A stretch of DNA of 64,000 bases from Methylobacterium sp. E-045 (GCF_022829685.1 NZ_JAKSYE010000064.1:62001-126000); one strand, 5' to 3'; counted from the first letter of the stretch, positions 50,777 to 61,425 are shown. The notes: generated from the sequence alone by a model not told the origin. Numbers and translations are program-made.

Positions 50777-52314
50777 CGTGAGATCCGCATTTCGCTCATC
50801 TGCGCTCCGATCGCCTTGAAGGCATCGGTGAGCGTCGCGGAGTTCTGAACGTCATAGAACTTGTCGGTACTGGTGGCGCAGTTGCGCAGGATGTCACTGG
50901 TCCCCTCGGTCACCTCGACGCGAACCGTGAAGATGGTGATGCCGGCATTCTTCATGTTGGAGCAGAGCGTCGACAGGCGGGCATTCATGGCGTTCGTACG
51001 GGTGGTTGTATTCGTCGACGTGGTCCCGATCCGGTTCTGCCAGATGAAGCCGAGGCCGGAATAGATCGACGCGTTCGCAGACGATCCGACATAGGAAGTA
51101 TTCTGGCCGTCCGTCATCAGGACGACGAACTTTCGCGTCTTGTCATCGTCGTAGGGCACCCCCTCGGCGAAGGGCGCGTTCGGAGACAGAAGGTGCCACC
51201 CCCAGACCAGTCCCATGGCGATATTCGTGTCGCCGACGACGGTCATCGCATTGATCGCGTTCGTGAGCGTGGATTGCGACGTGGTGAGACGCGTAATGGG
51301 CTGGAGTTCGCAACCGGAATTGGGCCCGTAGAGGTAGGGTATGGTGGTGCTGATCCGGCCCTTCTGTAAGATAACGTTCTTTGAATATTTCGCGATCTGG
51401 CCCTGTCGTGTGCGGTAGTCTGTCACCGACGACGTGGTTGGATAGTCCAGCATGTAGTCATTGACGGCGTTGTTGTCCTTGTCGGATTCGTCAGGCGCGA
51501 AGTAGGGCACGAACAGGGTATTGGGAGTTGCGATCGACGGCGGCGTGTCCTGAACATCGTAGGGTGACGGGCGACTCTCGACGCACCCGCCCCATGCGAC
51601 CCCCATCTGGCTGAACAGGGTCAGGCGGTTCGCCGGCGAAACGAAGATCTCCGAATGATAGGAGGCCTTCGCATCCTTATCGAGCCATGGCTGGGTCGCA
51701 TTCCCGGGCCCGACATTCACGGTCATCGAGAACGGGACGATTCCGATCTTCAGGGCGTTGGGCTTGCTGGGGTCGGCTTCCTTGAACAGCGTCGTAACGA
51801 GGTCATTGGCGGCAGATTTCAGGTTGGTAATCTTCGTGCCGCTCATCGATCCGGTGTTGTCGAGGACGAGGGCGATCTCCAGATTGCCCGATCCGCGTGT
51901 ACCCGCGGCCGTGACGGAGACCGGAAAAGTATCGTAGCCGGCGATCTTGGACACGCTGGTCGGGCTTTTGCCGACCACCGTGACGGTGATCGTATTCTCC
52001 ACGCGCGTGGCGGTAACTATGGTGCCGGCGTCCACGAGCTTGGGGGCGGCAGCCCTGATCTGCTTGTCCGCCTTCGCCTGGAGGTCGGCATTCGTGGTGG
52101 AGACCGGCAACTTCAGCAGGGAGATCACGGTGGAATCCGCGGCATCCTGGAGGCCCTGCTGGGCCATCGAGTTCACGCCGTAATCGATCACCAGCCCCGA
52201 CAGCATCAACAGGGGAATCGAGAGCAGGGCGAACAGCAGAGCGATGGCGCCATCGGTCTCCTTGCGGAAGCGACCGAGCAGATTGATTACCGGCTGTCTG
52301 ATGCGCGTCGTCAT
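50773..52314 (-). CDS. TadG-like protein with von Willebrand factor A domain
   Basis: A 513-residue protein. The N-terminal GAIALLFALLSIPLLMLSGLVIDYG segment is the TadE/G membrane motif. A VWA domain follows, with MIDAS-type LVLDNTGSMSG (D-x-T-x-S form), then a long insertion and the later LMTDGQNT strand. TadG acts at the cell envelope in Flp pilus function. The rest of the tad locus (cpaB-F, flp) is absent from the window. Confidence 0.88.
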   Translation of the reverse strand: MTTRIRQPVINLLGRFRKETDGAIALLFALLSIPLLMLSGLVIDYGVNSMAQQGLQDAADSTVISLLKLPVSTTNADLQAKADKQIRAAAPKLVDAGTIVTATRVENTITVTVVGKSPTSVSKIAGYDTFPVSVTAAGTRGSGNLEIALVLDNTGSMSGTKITNLKSAANDLVTTLFKEADPSKPNALKIGIVPFSMTVNVGPGNATQPWLDKDAKASYHSEIFVSPANRLTLFSQMGVAWGGCVESRPSPYDVQDTPPSIATPNTLFVPYFAPDESDKDNNAVNDYMLDYPTTSSVTDYRTRQGQIAKYSKNVILQKGRISTTIPYLYGPNSGCELQPITRLTTSQSTLTNAINAMTVVGDTNIAMGLVWGWHLLSPNAPFAEGVPYDDDKTRKFVVLMTDGQNTSYVGSSANASIYSGLGFIWQNRIGTTSTNTTTRTNAMNARLSTLCSNMKNAGITIFTVRVEVTEGTSDILRNCATSTDKFYDVQNSATLTDAFKAIGAQMSEMRISR

Positions 52315-52355
52315 GCCCGAAGGCGTAAGGCGAACCTTCTAATGGACTACTAAAT

Positions 52356-52381
52356 CCCGCCGGCCCTTCGCGGTCGGCGGG
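52356..52381 (-). terminator. GC-rich hairpin between truB and tadG-like gene
   Basis: The 10-bp stem CCCGCCGRCC / GGYCGGCGGG (one wobble) with a short loop is followed on the minus strand by ATTTAGT. It lies 113 bp beyond the truB stop and could end the rimP-to-truB transcript. The U-tract is weak. Confidence 0.45.
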
Positions 52382-52493
52382 AGGCAAGTTCCGATGAGCG
52401 TCAACAACTCGTGAGTCAAACGCAGGATAGTGAAGGTCTTCTTACCATCCTACGTCGACGGATTGTTACCGGTGCTCATCGTTGGTGGTCCGC

Positions 52494-53519
52494 TCAACCC
52501 TGGCGTGCTGTCCCGCCGAGGTGGAATACGCGATGCGGAACCAACTCGCCGCGCTCGACGTCGCCGACGGCCACGAGGATACCGCCGCACGTGGCAAAAG
52601 CCTTGCCCTCCGTGGGGGCGTCTTGCCCACGGAGAAGAACCGGCTGGCCCCGCATCAGTCGAAGCGCCATGTCGCGCGAGACGGCGACGGAGACGACCGC
52701 GTCGAGGGCCGTCTCGACGGGTCGGAGATTGGCGGAATTGCCATCGGGGCCGCCCTCTTCAAGGGTCGCGACGAGGCACGATTCGGCCTCCGCGAACGGA
52801 CCGACGCGGGTGCGGCGGAGCGCTGAGACGTGTCCGTAGCAGCCCAGCACGCGGCCGAGATCGCGGGCGATGGCACGCACATAGGTACCCTTGCCGCATT
52901 CGGCCGAAATGACGGTGCGATCGGGCGTATGTTCCACTACGGCGAGGTGATCGATCTGGACCGGGCGCGCGACGAGCTCAACCACCTCGCCGTCACGGGC
53001 GAGATCGTAGGCCCGTTCACCGGCGATCTTGATCGCCGAATAGCGCGGTGGCACCTGCTCGATGGCGCCGATGAAGGCGGGGAGCGCAGCCTCCACGAGG
53101 GCGCGGTCCGGCCGGGAGTCGCTGGTGGCGACAGGGCGTCCTTCCGCATCGTCGGTATCCGTCTCGATGCCCCAGGTCACGGTGAAGATGTAGGCCTTGC
53201 GGCCATCCATGACGAAGGGAACGGTCTTGGTCGCTTCGCCGAGGGCGATCGGCAGAATGCCGGAGGCCAGCGGATCGAGCGTGCCGGCATGGCCCGCCTT
53301 CTTCGCGTTGAAGGCTCGCTTCACCACGGCGACAGCATGGGTCGAGGTCATGCCGACGCTCTTGTCGAGGATCACCCAGCCGTTCACGTCGCGGCGCTTG
53401 GGCCGATCCGAGCCTTGACCCCGTTGCGGGCGGCGGCCCTGGGAGGGTCGTTCCTCGCCGGGATGGTGGGGAGGCGTGGAGGCGACGTCGGAATGCTCGA
53501 TCGTCGGATCGTTGATCAT
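52494..53519 (-). CDS. truB: tRNA pseudouridine(55) synthase
   Basis: A 341-residue enzyme modifying U55 of tRNAs. The catalytic Asp is D82 in GHAGTLDPLASG, preceded by the DKSVGMTS block and followed by RYSAIKIAGERAYDLAR. A 45-residue low-complexity Arg/Gln/Pro leader precedes the domain, somewhat longer than in enteric TruB. It follows rbfA by 135 bp in the usual ribosome-maturation order. Confidence 0.96.
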   Translation of the reverse strand: MINDPTIEHSDVASTPPHHPGEERPSQGRRPQRGQGSDRPKRRDVNGWVILDKSVGMTSTHAVAVVKRAFNAKKAGHAGTLDPLASGILPIALGEATKTVPFVMDGRKAYIFTVTWGIETDTDDAEGRPVATSDSRPDRALVEAALPAFIGAIEQVPPRYSAIKIAGERAYDLARDGEVVELVARPVQIDHLAVVEHTPDRTVISAECGKGTYVRAIARDLGRVLGCYGHVSALRRTRVGPFAEAESCLVATLEEGGPDGNSANLRPVETALDAVVSVAVSRDMALRLMRGQPVLLRGQDAPTEGKAFATCGGILVAVGDVERGELVPHRVFHLGGTARQG

Positions 53520-53654
53520 GATGTCCTCGTCGACGGCGAGATGGAAGCAACGGCTTCTGCAGCCGGGACATCCTTGTCTACGCCAGGGTTAGTTCGTGAT
53601 GGGATGTAACGCGGGACTGGGATCACTTGGATCCAGTCGGTGTCACCGCGACGG

Positions 53655-54086
53655 TCAATTCTGAGCGTCACCGTCTCGATCGTCCGAATCCCGAGGCTGC
53701 GATTCGAGATCGCGCCGAACCTTCTCGGTCCTCAGGAGGGCGTCGATCCGATCCGCCTCGTCGAACGTCTCGTCACGGAGGAAGCGCAGATCGGGCGCGA
53801 ATTTCAGGTTCACGCGCCGGGCGACTTCTTGGCGCAACGCCTTCTTGTTGCGCTCCAGAGCCGCGATAACCGGTTTCTCGTCGAGCCCGCCGAGCGGCAT
53901 GATGTAGGCCGTGGCGATCTTGAGATCGGGTGACATCCGTACTTCCGGCACGGTGATGACGTGTGAGCCGAGGACGGGATCCTGGATATCACCGCGCTGA
54001 AGCACCTCGGCGATGGCGTGACGGATGAGCTCCGCCACGCGCTGCTGGCGCTGTGAGGGGCCGCTGGGATTGGGTTTCTGAGCCAT
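53655..54086 (-). CDS. rbfA: 30S ribosome-binding factor A
   Basis: A 143-residue KH-fold protein needed for 16S rRNA 5'-end maturation and cold adaptation. It contains [22 protein letters not shown] and [22 protein letters not shown], both family blocks, and an acidic C-terminal tail. The ATG at 54086 begins MAQKPNPSG. It is separated from infB by a strong terminator-like hairpin, so it may be partly independent in expression. Confidence 0.96.
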   Translation of the reverse strand: MAQKPNPSGPSQRQQRVAELIRHAIAEVLQRGDIQDPVLGSHVITVPEVRMSPDLKIATAYIMPLGGLDEKPVIAALERNKKALRQEVARRVNLKFAPDLRFLRDETFDEADRIDALLRTEKVRRDLESQPRDSDDRDGDAQN

Positions 54087-54168
54087 GGTCGTTTGGTCTC
54101 GGATCCGGGATCGCCTGGAGGTGAGCGCGACCCGCCTGCGGGGGCGCATCGAAATGCCGGCCCGCTTC

Positions 54169-54207
54169 AAAACAAAACGGCGGCTGCAGCGCGCGCTGCA
54201 GCCGCCG
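54169..54207 (-). terminator. Rho-independent terminator after infB
   Basis: A perfect 13-bp stem CGGCGGCTGCAGC / GCTGCAGCCGCCG with a GCGC loop is followed on the minus strand by TTTTGTTTT. It lies just after the infB stop and before rbfA. Read-through or a separate promoter is needed for rbfA-truB. Confidence 0.88.
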
Positions 54208-54229
54208 GGTTCGTCTGGCCGCGTCGCTG

Positions 54230-57154
54230 CTAGAGCGTGCGGCGGATCTCCTCGACCCGGTAGCACTCGATCGTATCGCCGGCACGCATGTCCTGGAAGT
54301 TCTCGAAGGACATACCGCACTCGTAACCCGAACCGACTTCCTTGGCGTCGTCCTTGAGGCGCTTCAGCTGAGACAGCTTGCCCTCGTGGATCACCACGCT
54401 GTCGCGGATCAGGCGGACATGGGCACCGCGCTGAACGACACCGTCGGTGACGCGGCAACCGGCGATCTTGCCGACCTTCGACACGTCGAAGATCTGCAGG
54501 ATCTGCGCTTCGCCGAGGCGCTCCTCGCGCAGCGTCGGCGGGAGCATACCCGACAGGGTCGCTTTGATGTCATCCACGAGGTCGTAGATGATGTTGTAGT
54601 AGCGGATCTCGACGCCCTTGTTCTCGGCCGATTCGCGCGCTTCCTTGTGGGCGCGCACGTTGAAGCCGATGACGACGGCCTTGGAAGCCTCCGCCAGGGT
54701 CACGTCCGACTCGGTGATGCCGCCAACACCCGCGAGCAGGATTCGTGCCGACACCTCGTCGTTGCCGAGCTTTTCCAGCGCGCCGATGATGGCTTCCACC
54801 GAACCCTGCACATCGCCCTTGACGACGAGGGCGAGTTCCTTGCGGCCCAGCCCTTCCTTCAGGTCCCGCATCATGTCGACAAGCGAGCGGTTCGCTCCGC
54901 CGGTCCGTGCGGCGATGCGCTCACGCTTCTGACGGGCGCGGTACTCGGTGACCTCACGGGCACGGGCTTCGTTCGGCACCACGGCCACGCGGTCACCCGC
55001 GTCCGGAGTACCATTGAAGCCAAGCACCTCCACCGGCACTGATGGGCCGGCATAGGGGATGCTCTCGCCCTTGTCGTCGATGAGGGCGCGCACGCGGCCC
55101 CACTCGGCGCCGGCGACCACGATGTCCCCGGTGAAGAGCGTTCCGCGCTGTACGAGCACCGTGGCGACGGGGCCGCGACCGCGATCGAGCTTCGCCTCGA
55201 TGACCGTGCCCTCGCCGTCGCGGGCCTCGTTGGCGCGCAGGTTCAGGATCTCGGCCTGGAGTTGCAGACCTTCGAGGAGGTCCGGCAGACCGTCGCCGGT
55301 CTTGGCGGAGACTTCGAATTCCAGGGTCTCACCACCCATCGATTCGACCTGGATGTCGTGCTGCAACAGCTCGGTACGGACCCGCTGTGGGTTCGCTTCG
55401 GGCTTGTCGATCTTGTTGATCGCCACGATGAGCGGCACGCCGGCCGCCTTCGCGTGGCTGATCGCTTCCACCGTCTGGGGCATGACGCCGTCATCGGCCG
55501 CCACAACGAGCACCACGATGTCCGTCACCTTGGCGCCACGTGCGCGCATGGAGGTGAAGGCCGCGTGACCTGGCGTGTCGATGAAGGTGACCATGTCACC
55601 CGACGGCGAGGCCACCTGATAGGCGCCGATATGCTGCGTGATGCCGCCGGCCTCGCCGGACACCACGGCCGTCTTGCGGATGGCATCGAGGAGCGAGGTC
55701 TTGCCGTGGTCGACGTGGCCCATGATGGTCACGACGGGCGGACGCGGATCAAGATCCTCCTCGAGGTCCGGCTCGTCGTTGAACAGGCCTTCCTCGACGT
55801 CGGACTCGGCGACGCGGCGAACGGTGTGACCGAGCTCTTCGGCGATGAGCTGCGCGGAATCCGAATCGATCACATCGGTGATCTTATGGATCTCCCCCTG
55901 CTTCATGAGCAGGCGAATCACGTCTACGGCCCGCTCCGACATGCGGTTCGCGAGTTCCTGGATGGTGATCGTCTCGGGGATCGTCACCTCGCGGGAGAGC
56001 TTTTCCTTCTGCTCCACCTGCCTGTTGCCGCTCATGCGCTGCTGGCGGCGGCGGAACGAGGCGACGGAACGCGTGCGCTCGTCCTCGCCCGACGTGGCGG
56101 TGGCGATGGTGAGACGCCCACGATTGCGGTCGCCGCCCGGCTGCTTCGGGGTCTTGGGCGGCGTAATGATCTTGAGCGGCATGCCGGGGCGGCGGATCAC
56201 GCGCTTCTGCTCGCTCTCCTCCTCGGCGGCCTGGGGCCGTCCAGGCACGCGGGCGGCAGGAGCCCCCGCACCGGCCGGACGGGCGGCCGTGGCGGCGGTC
56301 GGGGCCGCCTCGGGCTCGGGCGCCGGAGCGGGCTTCGCCATGAAGTTCAGATCGCGCGGTTTGCGCACGTCGGCGGTGATGGTCTTGCGCGGCTCGGCCG
56401 GTGTCGGACGGGCCGTGAGCGGCTGACGTACCGCAGGGGCTGCCGGACGTGCCGGAACCGCAGCCTGCGGGGCGGGAGCAGGTGCAGCCGGAGCGGGCTT
56501 CGGAGCAGACGATATCGGAGCCGAAACGGGCGCCATCGGCACCGTCTTGGAGACGGGCCTCGGCGGTGTCGCCGCAACCGGGGCCGCAGCGGAGGGGGCT
56601 GCCGCGGCGGCCTCCTTCGCGGCGGCGTCGGCGGCGCGAGCCGCCTCGCGAGCGGCTTCTTCCTCGGCACGCAGGCGGGCCTGCTCCTCGGCGCGAAGGC
56701 GTTCTTCTTCCTGGCGACGACGCTCCTCGGCCTCGCGCTGGCGGACTTCCTCCGCCTCGCGAGCACGCTGGGCAGCTGCCTCTTCCTCGACCTTACGGCG
56801 AGCTTCCTGCTCGCGGCGCTGGGCGTCGGCGAGAGCGGCGGCTCGCGCATCACGCTCCTGCTCGCTTAACGTCCGCAGCACGACGCCGCCGGCCGCCCGC
56901 TGGGCGGGACGCGGCGCCGCAGGGGCGGGAGGCGCCACGCGCGACGCCGGGGCGACCGGTTGCGTTTCGCGCACGGGAGCGGCCGGTGCCGCCCCGATGA
57001 CGCGTCGCTTCACGGTCTCGACCACGACCTGCTTCGAGCGGCCATGGGAGAAGCTCTGACGCACAGTTCCCTGCTCGATCGGGCGCTTCAAGGACAGCGG
57101 CTTCGAGGGGGGTCGTGCCTGCGTCTTGTCGCCCGGATTATTCGTATCGCTCAT
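54230..57154 (-). CDS. infB: Translation initiation factor IF-2
   Basis: A 974-residue GTPase that places initiator tRNA on the 30S subunit. A long Ala/Pro/Glu/Arg-rich N-terminal region includes a charged coiled coil (about 95-175). The G domain starts near residue 478 with GHVDHGKT (G1), then [10 protein letters not shown] (G2), DTPGH (G3), NKID (G4) and SAKTGDG (G5), and domains II-IV follow. The ATG directly follows the ylxR stop (TGA ATG), so the two are coupled. Confidence 0.97.
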   Translation of the reverse strand: MSDTNNPGDKTQARPPSKPLSLKRPIEQGTVRQSFSHGRSKQVVVETVKRRVIGAAPAAPVRETQPVAPASRVAPPAPAAPRPAQRAAGGVVLRTLSEQERDARAAALADAQRREQEARRKVEEEAAAQRAREAEEVRQREAEERRRQEEERLRAEEQARLRAEEEAAREAARAADAAAKEAAAAAPSAAAPVAATPPRPVSKTVPMAPVSAPISSAPKPAPAAPAPAPQAAVPARPAAPAVRQPLTARPTPAEPRKTITADVRKPRDLNFMAKPAPAPEPEAAPTAATAARPAGAGAPAARVPGRPQAAEEESEQKRVIRRPGMPLKIITPPKTPKQPGGDRNRGRLTIATATSGEDERTRSVASFRRRQQRMSGNRQVEQKEKLSREVTIPETITIQELANRMSERAVDVIRLLMKQGEIHKITDVIDSDSAQLIAEELGHTVRRVAESDVEEGLFNDEPDLEEDLDPRPPVVTIMGHVDHGKTSLLDAIRKTAVVSGEAGGITQHIGAYQVASPSGDMVTFIDTPGHAAFTSMRARGAKVTDIVVLVVAADDGVMPQTVEAISHAKAAGVPLIVAINKIDKPEANPQRVRTELLQHDIQVESMGGETLEFEVSAKTGDGLPDLLEGLQLQAEILNLRANEARDGEGTVIEAKLDRGRGPVATVLVQRGTLFTGDIVVAGAEWGRVRALIDDKGESIPYAGPSVPVEVLGFNGTPDAGDRVAVVPNEARAREVTEYRARQKRERIAARTGGANRSLVDMMRDLKEGLGRKELALVVKGDVQGSVEAIIGALEKLGNDEVSARILLAGVGGITESDVTLAEASKAVVIGFNVRAHKEARESAENKGVEIRYYNIIYDLVDDIKATLSGMLPPTLREERLGEAQILQIFDVSKVGKIAGCRVTDGVVQRGAHVRLIRDSVVIHEGKLSQLKRLKDDAKEVGSGYECGMSFENFQDMRAGDTIECYRVEEIRRTL

Positions 57155-57973
57155 TCAGTCCAAACCCTGAGGGTTTCCATCGTCCCGTGAACCGGCAAAC
57201 TGCTGTGCGCCGGGTAAATCCGTCTCGTCGTCGTCCTGCAGAGTCGAAGCGGTCTGCCCTGTTCGGGCGTAACCGGCCTCCTCGGCCGTCGTGGGCTTGC
57301 CCTCGAAAGAGCGTAGCCGACGCCAACGCGCAAGGCAGCCGGTGCTTCCGACTCCTGCGACAAGCGCCGCATGTATCACATGATCCCGACCCAAGGCCAC
57401 GTCCAATTCTTCATTGGACAAATCATCGATGACCGGGATACGGGATATGGCATCGCCATGCCTCCGGTGCAATGCCGCAGCGATCTTCCGCCTGCCGTCC
57501 GCACTGCCATCGGAGGCCTGGATCACGGCGGCGACCCCGGCCTTGTCGCCGATCGCGGATTCGACCTTGGCGAAGCCTGCCACGAGGCAACCCGCCTTAT
57601 TGGCCAGCGACAGGGATTGGCGCAGGTCCTCGCGCAGGATCGCAGCGATTCGGTCGCCGAGATCCGCCGGTGCCGCAGCATCCTTGGTCTTGAAGGCACG
57701 CTGGAACAGCCGCTTCTTCAACGCCGCCTCGACGGTGACGCGATCGGCGGTGAGCCAGGCGCCGCGCCCCGGCAGTTTCCCTTTCAGGTCGGTGACCACC
57801 TCGCCGTCCGGCGACAGGACAAATCGAATCATCCCATCCGGACTTTGCGGGACCCGGCTGACGAGGCATGTGCGCATTGCATTGCGCCGGCCGCGCCCGA
57901 GACCGGCATCGAGCAACGTGCTCGGCTCCGGATCGGCGGCATCGTCCGCGACTTCTGCGTATTCGCCCGTCAT
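57155..57973 (-). CDS. ylxR: YlxR (DUF448) RNA-binding protein with L7Ae-like extension
   Basis: A 272-residue protein. The YlxR domain is RTCLVSRVPQSPDGMIRFVLSPDG through GRGAWLTADRVTVEAALKK, and an L7Ae-like segment (NKAGCLVAGFAKVESAI) follows at about 150-200. This two-domain form is usual in alphaproteobacteria. It lies between nusA and infB, the conserved position. The start at 57973 is 73 bp past nusA; a longer version starting at 58087 inside nusA is possible. Confidence 0.9.
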   Translation of the reverse strand: MTGEYAEVADDAADPEPSTLLDAGLGRGRRNAMRTCLVSRVPQSPDGMIRFVLSPDGEVVTDLKGKLPGRGAWLTADRVTVEAALKKRLFQRAFKTKDAAAPADLGDRIAAILREDLRQSLSLANKAGCLVAGFAKVESAIGDKAGVAAVIQASDGSADGRRKIAAALHRRHGDAISRIPVIDDLSNEELDVALGRDHVIHAALVAGVGSTGCLARWRRLRSFEGKPTTAEEAGYARTGQTASTLQDDDETDLPGAQQFAGSRDDGNPQGLD

Positions 57974-58046
57974 GCGGCGGTCGGATCCCTGTTGATCGTC
58001 GCACGGACCGCAAGAATTCGCGGACCCATCGCCTCGCACTCCGTGG

Positions 58047-59648
58047 TCAGACCGCCTCGGGCTCTCCATCGGTGGTCGCGATCTCATCCGCCTCGACCGG
58101 CGCCTCGATCCAGCCGGCCTTGACGCGGGCGGCCATGATCATGGCTTCCGCCTCTGCCCGGGAGATCTCGAACCCATCGAGATAGCCCGCGTGCTTGGTG
58201 GCCTCGGGGCCGCGTCCCTCGGTGTAGCCCACGAGATCGTCCGTGGCGCAGCCCGCGAGATCTTCGACCGACTTCACGTCGTTCTCGCCGAGGGCCACCA
58301 GCATCGGTGTGGTTACGCCATCGATCTCACGAAGTTCGTCGGCGACGCCGAGTTCCTGGCGCTTGGCATCGAACTCCGACTCGACGCGGGCGAGGTGATC
58401 CTGGGCGCGGGCCTGGATCTCGGTACCGCTCTCCTCGTCGAGGCCCTGGATGTTGGCGAGCTCGCCCGGCTCGACATAGGCGATTTCCTCGACGTTGCGG
58501 AACCCTTCCGCGGCGAGCAGCTGACCGACGGTCTCGTCGACGTCGAGGGCAGCCATGAACACGGCGGTCCGCTCGGCGAATTCCTTCTGGCGCCGCTCGG
58601 ACTCCTCGGCCTCCGTGAGGATGTCGATGTCCCAGCCCGTGAGCTGCGAGGCGAGGCGCACATTCTGACCGCGACGGCCGATCGCCAGCGAGAGCTGGTC
58701 GTCGGGAACCACCACCTCGATACGGTCGGCCTCTTCATCGAGGACCACCTTGACCACTTCGGCCGGCTGGAGCGCGTTGACGATGAAGGTCGCCTGGTCT
58801 TCCGACCACGGGATGATGTCGACTTTCTCGCCCTGCAACTCGCCGACCACCGCCTGGACGCGGGAGCCGCGCATGCCGACGCAGGCGCCGACGGGATCGA
58901 TGGAGCCGTCCCGCGAGATCACGGCGATCTTGGCACGCGAGCCCGGATCGCGGGCCACCGCCTTCACCTCGACGATGCCGTCATAGATTTCCGGAACTTC
59001 CTGGCCGAACAGCTTGGCCATGAATTGCGGATGCGAGCGCGACAGGAAGATCTGCGGGCCGCGCACTTCCCGGCGCACGTCGAACAGGTAGGAGCGGATG
59101 CGGTCGCCGGGGCGGAAGGTCTCGCGCGGGATCATCTCGTCGCGGCGGACGATGCCCTCGCCGCGTCCCAGATCAACGATGACGTTGCCGTACTCGACGC
59201 GCTTGACCAGACCGTTGACGATCTCGCCGATGCGGTCCTTGTACTCATCGAACTGACGGTCGCGCTCGGCGTCGCGCACTTTCTGGACGATGACCTGCTT
59301 GGCCGACTGGGCGGCGACGCGGCCGAAATCGAAGGGCGGCAGCGTGTCGGAGATCACGTCGCCGACGAGAGCGCCGGGATTGTAGCGGCGTGCCTGGTCG
59401 AGAGTGACCTCGCGGGCGTCGTTCTCCACCTCGTCCACCACCACGAGGTGGCGGGACAGGCGGAGCGCACCGGTCTTCGGGTCGATCTCGGCATGGACGT
59501 CCGTCTCCGCGCCATAGCGCGAGCGGGCGGCCTTTGCGATGGCCTCCTCCATGGCGTCGATGACGATGGAGCGGTCGATCACCTTCTCACGGGCGACCGC
59601 TTCGGCGATCTGCAGGAGCTCGAGCCTGTTGGCGCTGACGACAGCCAT
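58047..59648 (-). CDS. nusA: Transcription termination/antitermination factor NusA
   Basis: A 533-residue RNA-polymerase-binding factor. The N-terminal domain (LLQIAEAVAREKVIDRSIVIDAMEEAI) is followed by S1 (GNVIVDLGRGEGIVRRDEMI), KH1/KH2 (CVGMRGSRVQAV, GRRGQNVRLASQLTGW) and two C-terminal acidic repeats with helix-hairpin-helix character. It acts in pausing, termination and rRNA antitermination. A clear AAGGAC ribosome site precedes the ATG. Confidence 0.97.
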   Translation of the reverse strand: MAVVSANRLELLQIAEAVAREKVIDRSIVIDAMEEAIAKAARSRYGAETDVHAEIDPKTGALRLSRHLVVVDEVENDAREVTLDQARRYNPGALVGDVISDTLPPFDFGRVAAQSAKQVIVQKVRDAERDRQFDEYKDRIGEIVNGLVKRVEYGNVIVDLGRGEGIVRRDEMIPRETFRPGDRIRSYLFDVRREVRGPQIFLSRSHPQFMAKLFGQEVPEIYDGIVEVKAVARDPGSRAKIAVISRDGSIDPVGACVGMRGSRVQAVVGELQGEKVDIIPWSEDQATFIVNALQPAEVVKVVLDEEADRIEVVVPDDQLSLAIGRRGQNVRLASQLTGWDIDILTEAEESERRQKEFAERTAVFMAALDVDETVGQLLAAEGFRNVEEIAYVEPGELANIQGLDEESGTEIQARAQDHLARVESEFDAKRQELGVADELREIDGVTTPMLVALGENDVKSVEDLAGCATDDLVGYTEGRGPEATKHAGYLDGFEISRAEAEAMIMAARVKAGWIEAPVEADEIATTDGEPEAV

Positions 59649-59734
59649 CGGATTTCGTCCTTCTCTTCGTCGTATGTTCGTCTCGGAAAACCCGGCACGC
59701 CAAGAGGCGCCCGCCGAGGTTCCGGATGGATGCT

Positions 59735-60502
59735 CTAGTGAAGCTTGCCGTCTTCCTTGACCCGCACCGCCTTGGTGCGGACAGGCTTGGCCTTGTTGGC
59801 CCGGCTCGCCTCGGTCTCGGTCTTTTCAGGCTTGGGCTTGGCCGAAGCCTTGGGCTTCAGCGGTCGCTCGACCTTCTTCTTCAGAGGGGCAGGGGGCGCG
59901 ATCTCGGCCTCGGCGTCCTCCTCGATCTCGTCTTCGTCGTCCAGCATCGGCGGCGGCCCGCCGCCGCGGCGCAGCGACTCGCGCACGAGATCGTCGGTGA
60001 GGACGAGGTATGCGTCGCCGAGATCGCGAAGGGGCAGGTCAATGCGGCTCGGCAGGCCTTCCTTCACATCGGGAAGATCGATCGGCACGGTGAGGCCATC
60101 CGCGTTCGGGGTTCGGATGATCCCGCGAAAACGCTTGCGGCCGTCGAGGGGTATCGCCAACTCGATCTTGGCCTCGTAGCCGGCCCAACGTTCGAAATCG
60201 ACGGCCCGCACCAGCGGCCGGTCGATGCCGGGGGAGGAGATCTCCAAATAGTAGGCCTTGCCCACCGGGTCATCGAGATCGAGGAGGGGCGAGATCGCCC
60301 GGCTCACGGTCTCGCAATCGTCCACCGTCATGGTGCCGTCAGGCCGTTCGGCCATGATCTGCACGGTACAGCCGTTGGCGCTCGACACCCGCACCCGAAC
60401 CACGCGATAGCCGAGGCCCTCGATCGAAGCCTCGATGACCTGCACGACCCGCGCGGCGACGCCGGTCTCGGTGATCAGACGTTTTTCGGAAGTGTCCGCC
60501 AT
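59735..60502 (-). CDS. rimP: Ribosome maturation factor RimP
   Basis: A 255-residue protein required for 30S assembly. The core blocks are [31 protein letters not shown] and [14 protein letters not shown]. The C-terminal 70 residues form a charged Lys/Pro/Glu tail that makes it longer than the 150-residue enteric form, as often seen in Rhizobiales. ATG 60502 is chosen; upstream sequence in frame is the leader with its hairpins. It is first gene of the rimP-nusA-ylxR-infB unit. Confidence 0.95.
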   Translation of the reverse strand: MADTSEKRLITETGVAARVVQVIEASIEGLGYRVVRVRVSSANGCTVQIMAERPDGTMTVDDCETVSRAISPLLDLDDPVGKAYYLEISSPGIDRPLVRAVDFERWAGYEAKIELAIPLDGRKRFRGIIRTPNADGLTVPIDLPDVKEGLPSRIDLPLRDLGDAYLVLTDDLVRESLRRGGGPPPMLDDEDEIEEDAEAEIAPPAPLKKKVERPLKPKASAKPKPEKTETEASRANKAKPVRTKAVRVKEDGKLH

Positions 60503-60561
60503 GCTGCGCTGTACGTCCGGCCTTGCGTGAGGCGATCCGGTGCGAGAGGCATTGCGGCAAT

Positions 60562-60591
60562 AAAAAAGAGCGGACCCGGTGGGGCCCACTC
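60562..60591 (-). terminator. Terminator-like attenuator in the rimP leader
   Basis: On the minus strand a 10-bp stem (GAGTGGGCCC against GGGTCCGCTC, with two G-U pairs) and a CACC loop are followed directly by six T residues. It lies 60 bp before the rimP start and about 35 bp after the likely transcription start. A second hairpin, GCAGTC-TTGA-GGCTGC (60599-60614), precedes it. Confidence 0.75.
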
Positions 60592-60633
60592 CCGAACCGC
60601 AGCCTCAAGACTGCAACCAGAACTGATGTGGTA

Positions 60634-60662
60634 TAAGTAGTCCGATCATCGGATCGTTTCAA
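60634..60662 (-). promoter_or_regulatory. rimP operon promoter with palindrome in the spacer
   Basis: On the minus strand TTGAAA (60657-60662) and TACTTA (60634-60639) are 17 bp apart. The spacer contains the perfect dyad TCCGAT-C-ATCGGA (60641-60653), well placed for a repressor. This would start a leader of about 125 nt before rimP. Confidence 0.6.
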
Positions 60663-60743
60663 GCGGTTTCGCGAGCCGTTCCCCCGGTGGAGCGCGACCT
60701 TCCCGCTCCATTCCCCATGACCGTTCGCCAGGGAGCCTCCGCC

Positions 60744-61412
60744 ATGGCAGCCGATCCGCGTTTCGGCCCCGATCCGGACAGCCTTCACCCGGTTCCAGGC
60801 CACAGCCGCATCACCTTCATCCGCAATCTCGACCTGCCCCCGAATGTCGACGTCGGCGCCTACACCTATTACGACGACCCCGCCGGGCCGGGCGCCTTCC
60901 TCGACAACATCCTCTACCACTTCGCCTTCCTGGGCGACCGCTTGCGAATCGGTCGGTTCTGCGCCCTCGCGGCGGGCACGCGCTTCCTGATGAACGGGGG
61001 CAACCACCGCCTCGACGCGCCCTCCATCTACCCGTTCCTGATCTTCGGCGGCGCCTGGGCCGGACGCTTCCCCGAAGAGATGGCCTTTCCCAACCGGGGC
61101 GACACGGTGATCGGCAACGACGTTTGGATCGGCTACGACGCGACGATCCTGCCGGGCGTCAACATCGGCGACGGCGCCGTGGTGGCAGCCAAATCCGTGG
61201 TCACCCGCGACGTGCCCCACTACGCCATCGTCGCCGGCAACCCGGCTACCGTCGTACGGATGCGCGTACCGCCCGACATCGTCGCGCGCCTCCAGGCCGT
61301 GGCATGGTGGGACTGGGATGCGGAGAGGATCACCCGGTGCCTGCCGGCGATCAGTGGCGGGGACATGGCGGCGTTGGAGCACGAGGCGACCGGAGGCCTG
61401 ACCGGTAGGTGA
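60744..61412 (+). CDS. Xenobiotic/Vat-type hexapeptide acetyltransferase
   Basis: A 222-residue left-handed beta-helix acyltransferase. Hexapeptide repeats run through [22 protein letters not shown] and [31 protein letters not shown], with the catalytic-type His in NGGNHR. The family (chloramphenicol/streptogramin acetyltransferases of the XAT type) acetylates hydroxyls of varied small molecules; native substrates are often unknown. ATG 60744 is chosen for its GGGAG site 8 bp upstream; in-frame starts at 60717 and 60687 lack one. Confidence 0.88.
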   Translation: MAADPRFGPDPDSLHPVPGHSRITFIRNLDLPPNVDVGAYTYYDDPAGPGAFLDNILYHFAFLGDRLRIGRFCALAAGTRFLMNGGNHRLDAPSIYPFLIFGGAWAGRFPEEMAFPNRGDTVIGNDVWIGYDATILPGVNIGDGAVVAAKSVVTRDVPHYAIVAGNPATVVRMRVPPDIVARLQAVAWWDWDAERITRCLPAISGGDMAALEHEATGGLTGR

Positions 61413-61425
61413 GCTGCCATGGGCA

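Noticed and set aside
60503..60662. tRNA-fMet gene in front of rimP as in enteric bacteria
   Set aside because: No cloverleaf or T-loop can be folded; the segment is a promoter with leader hairpins.
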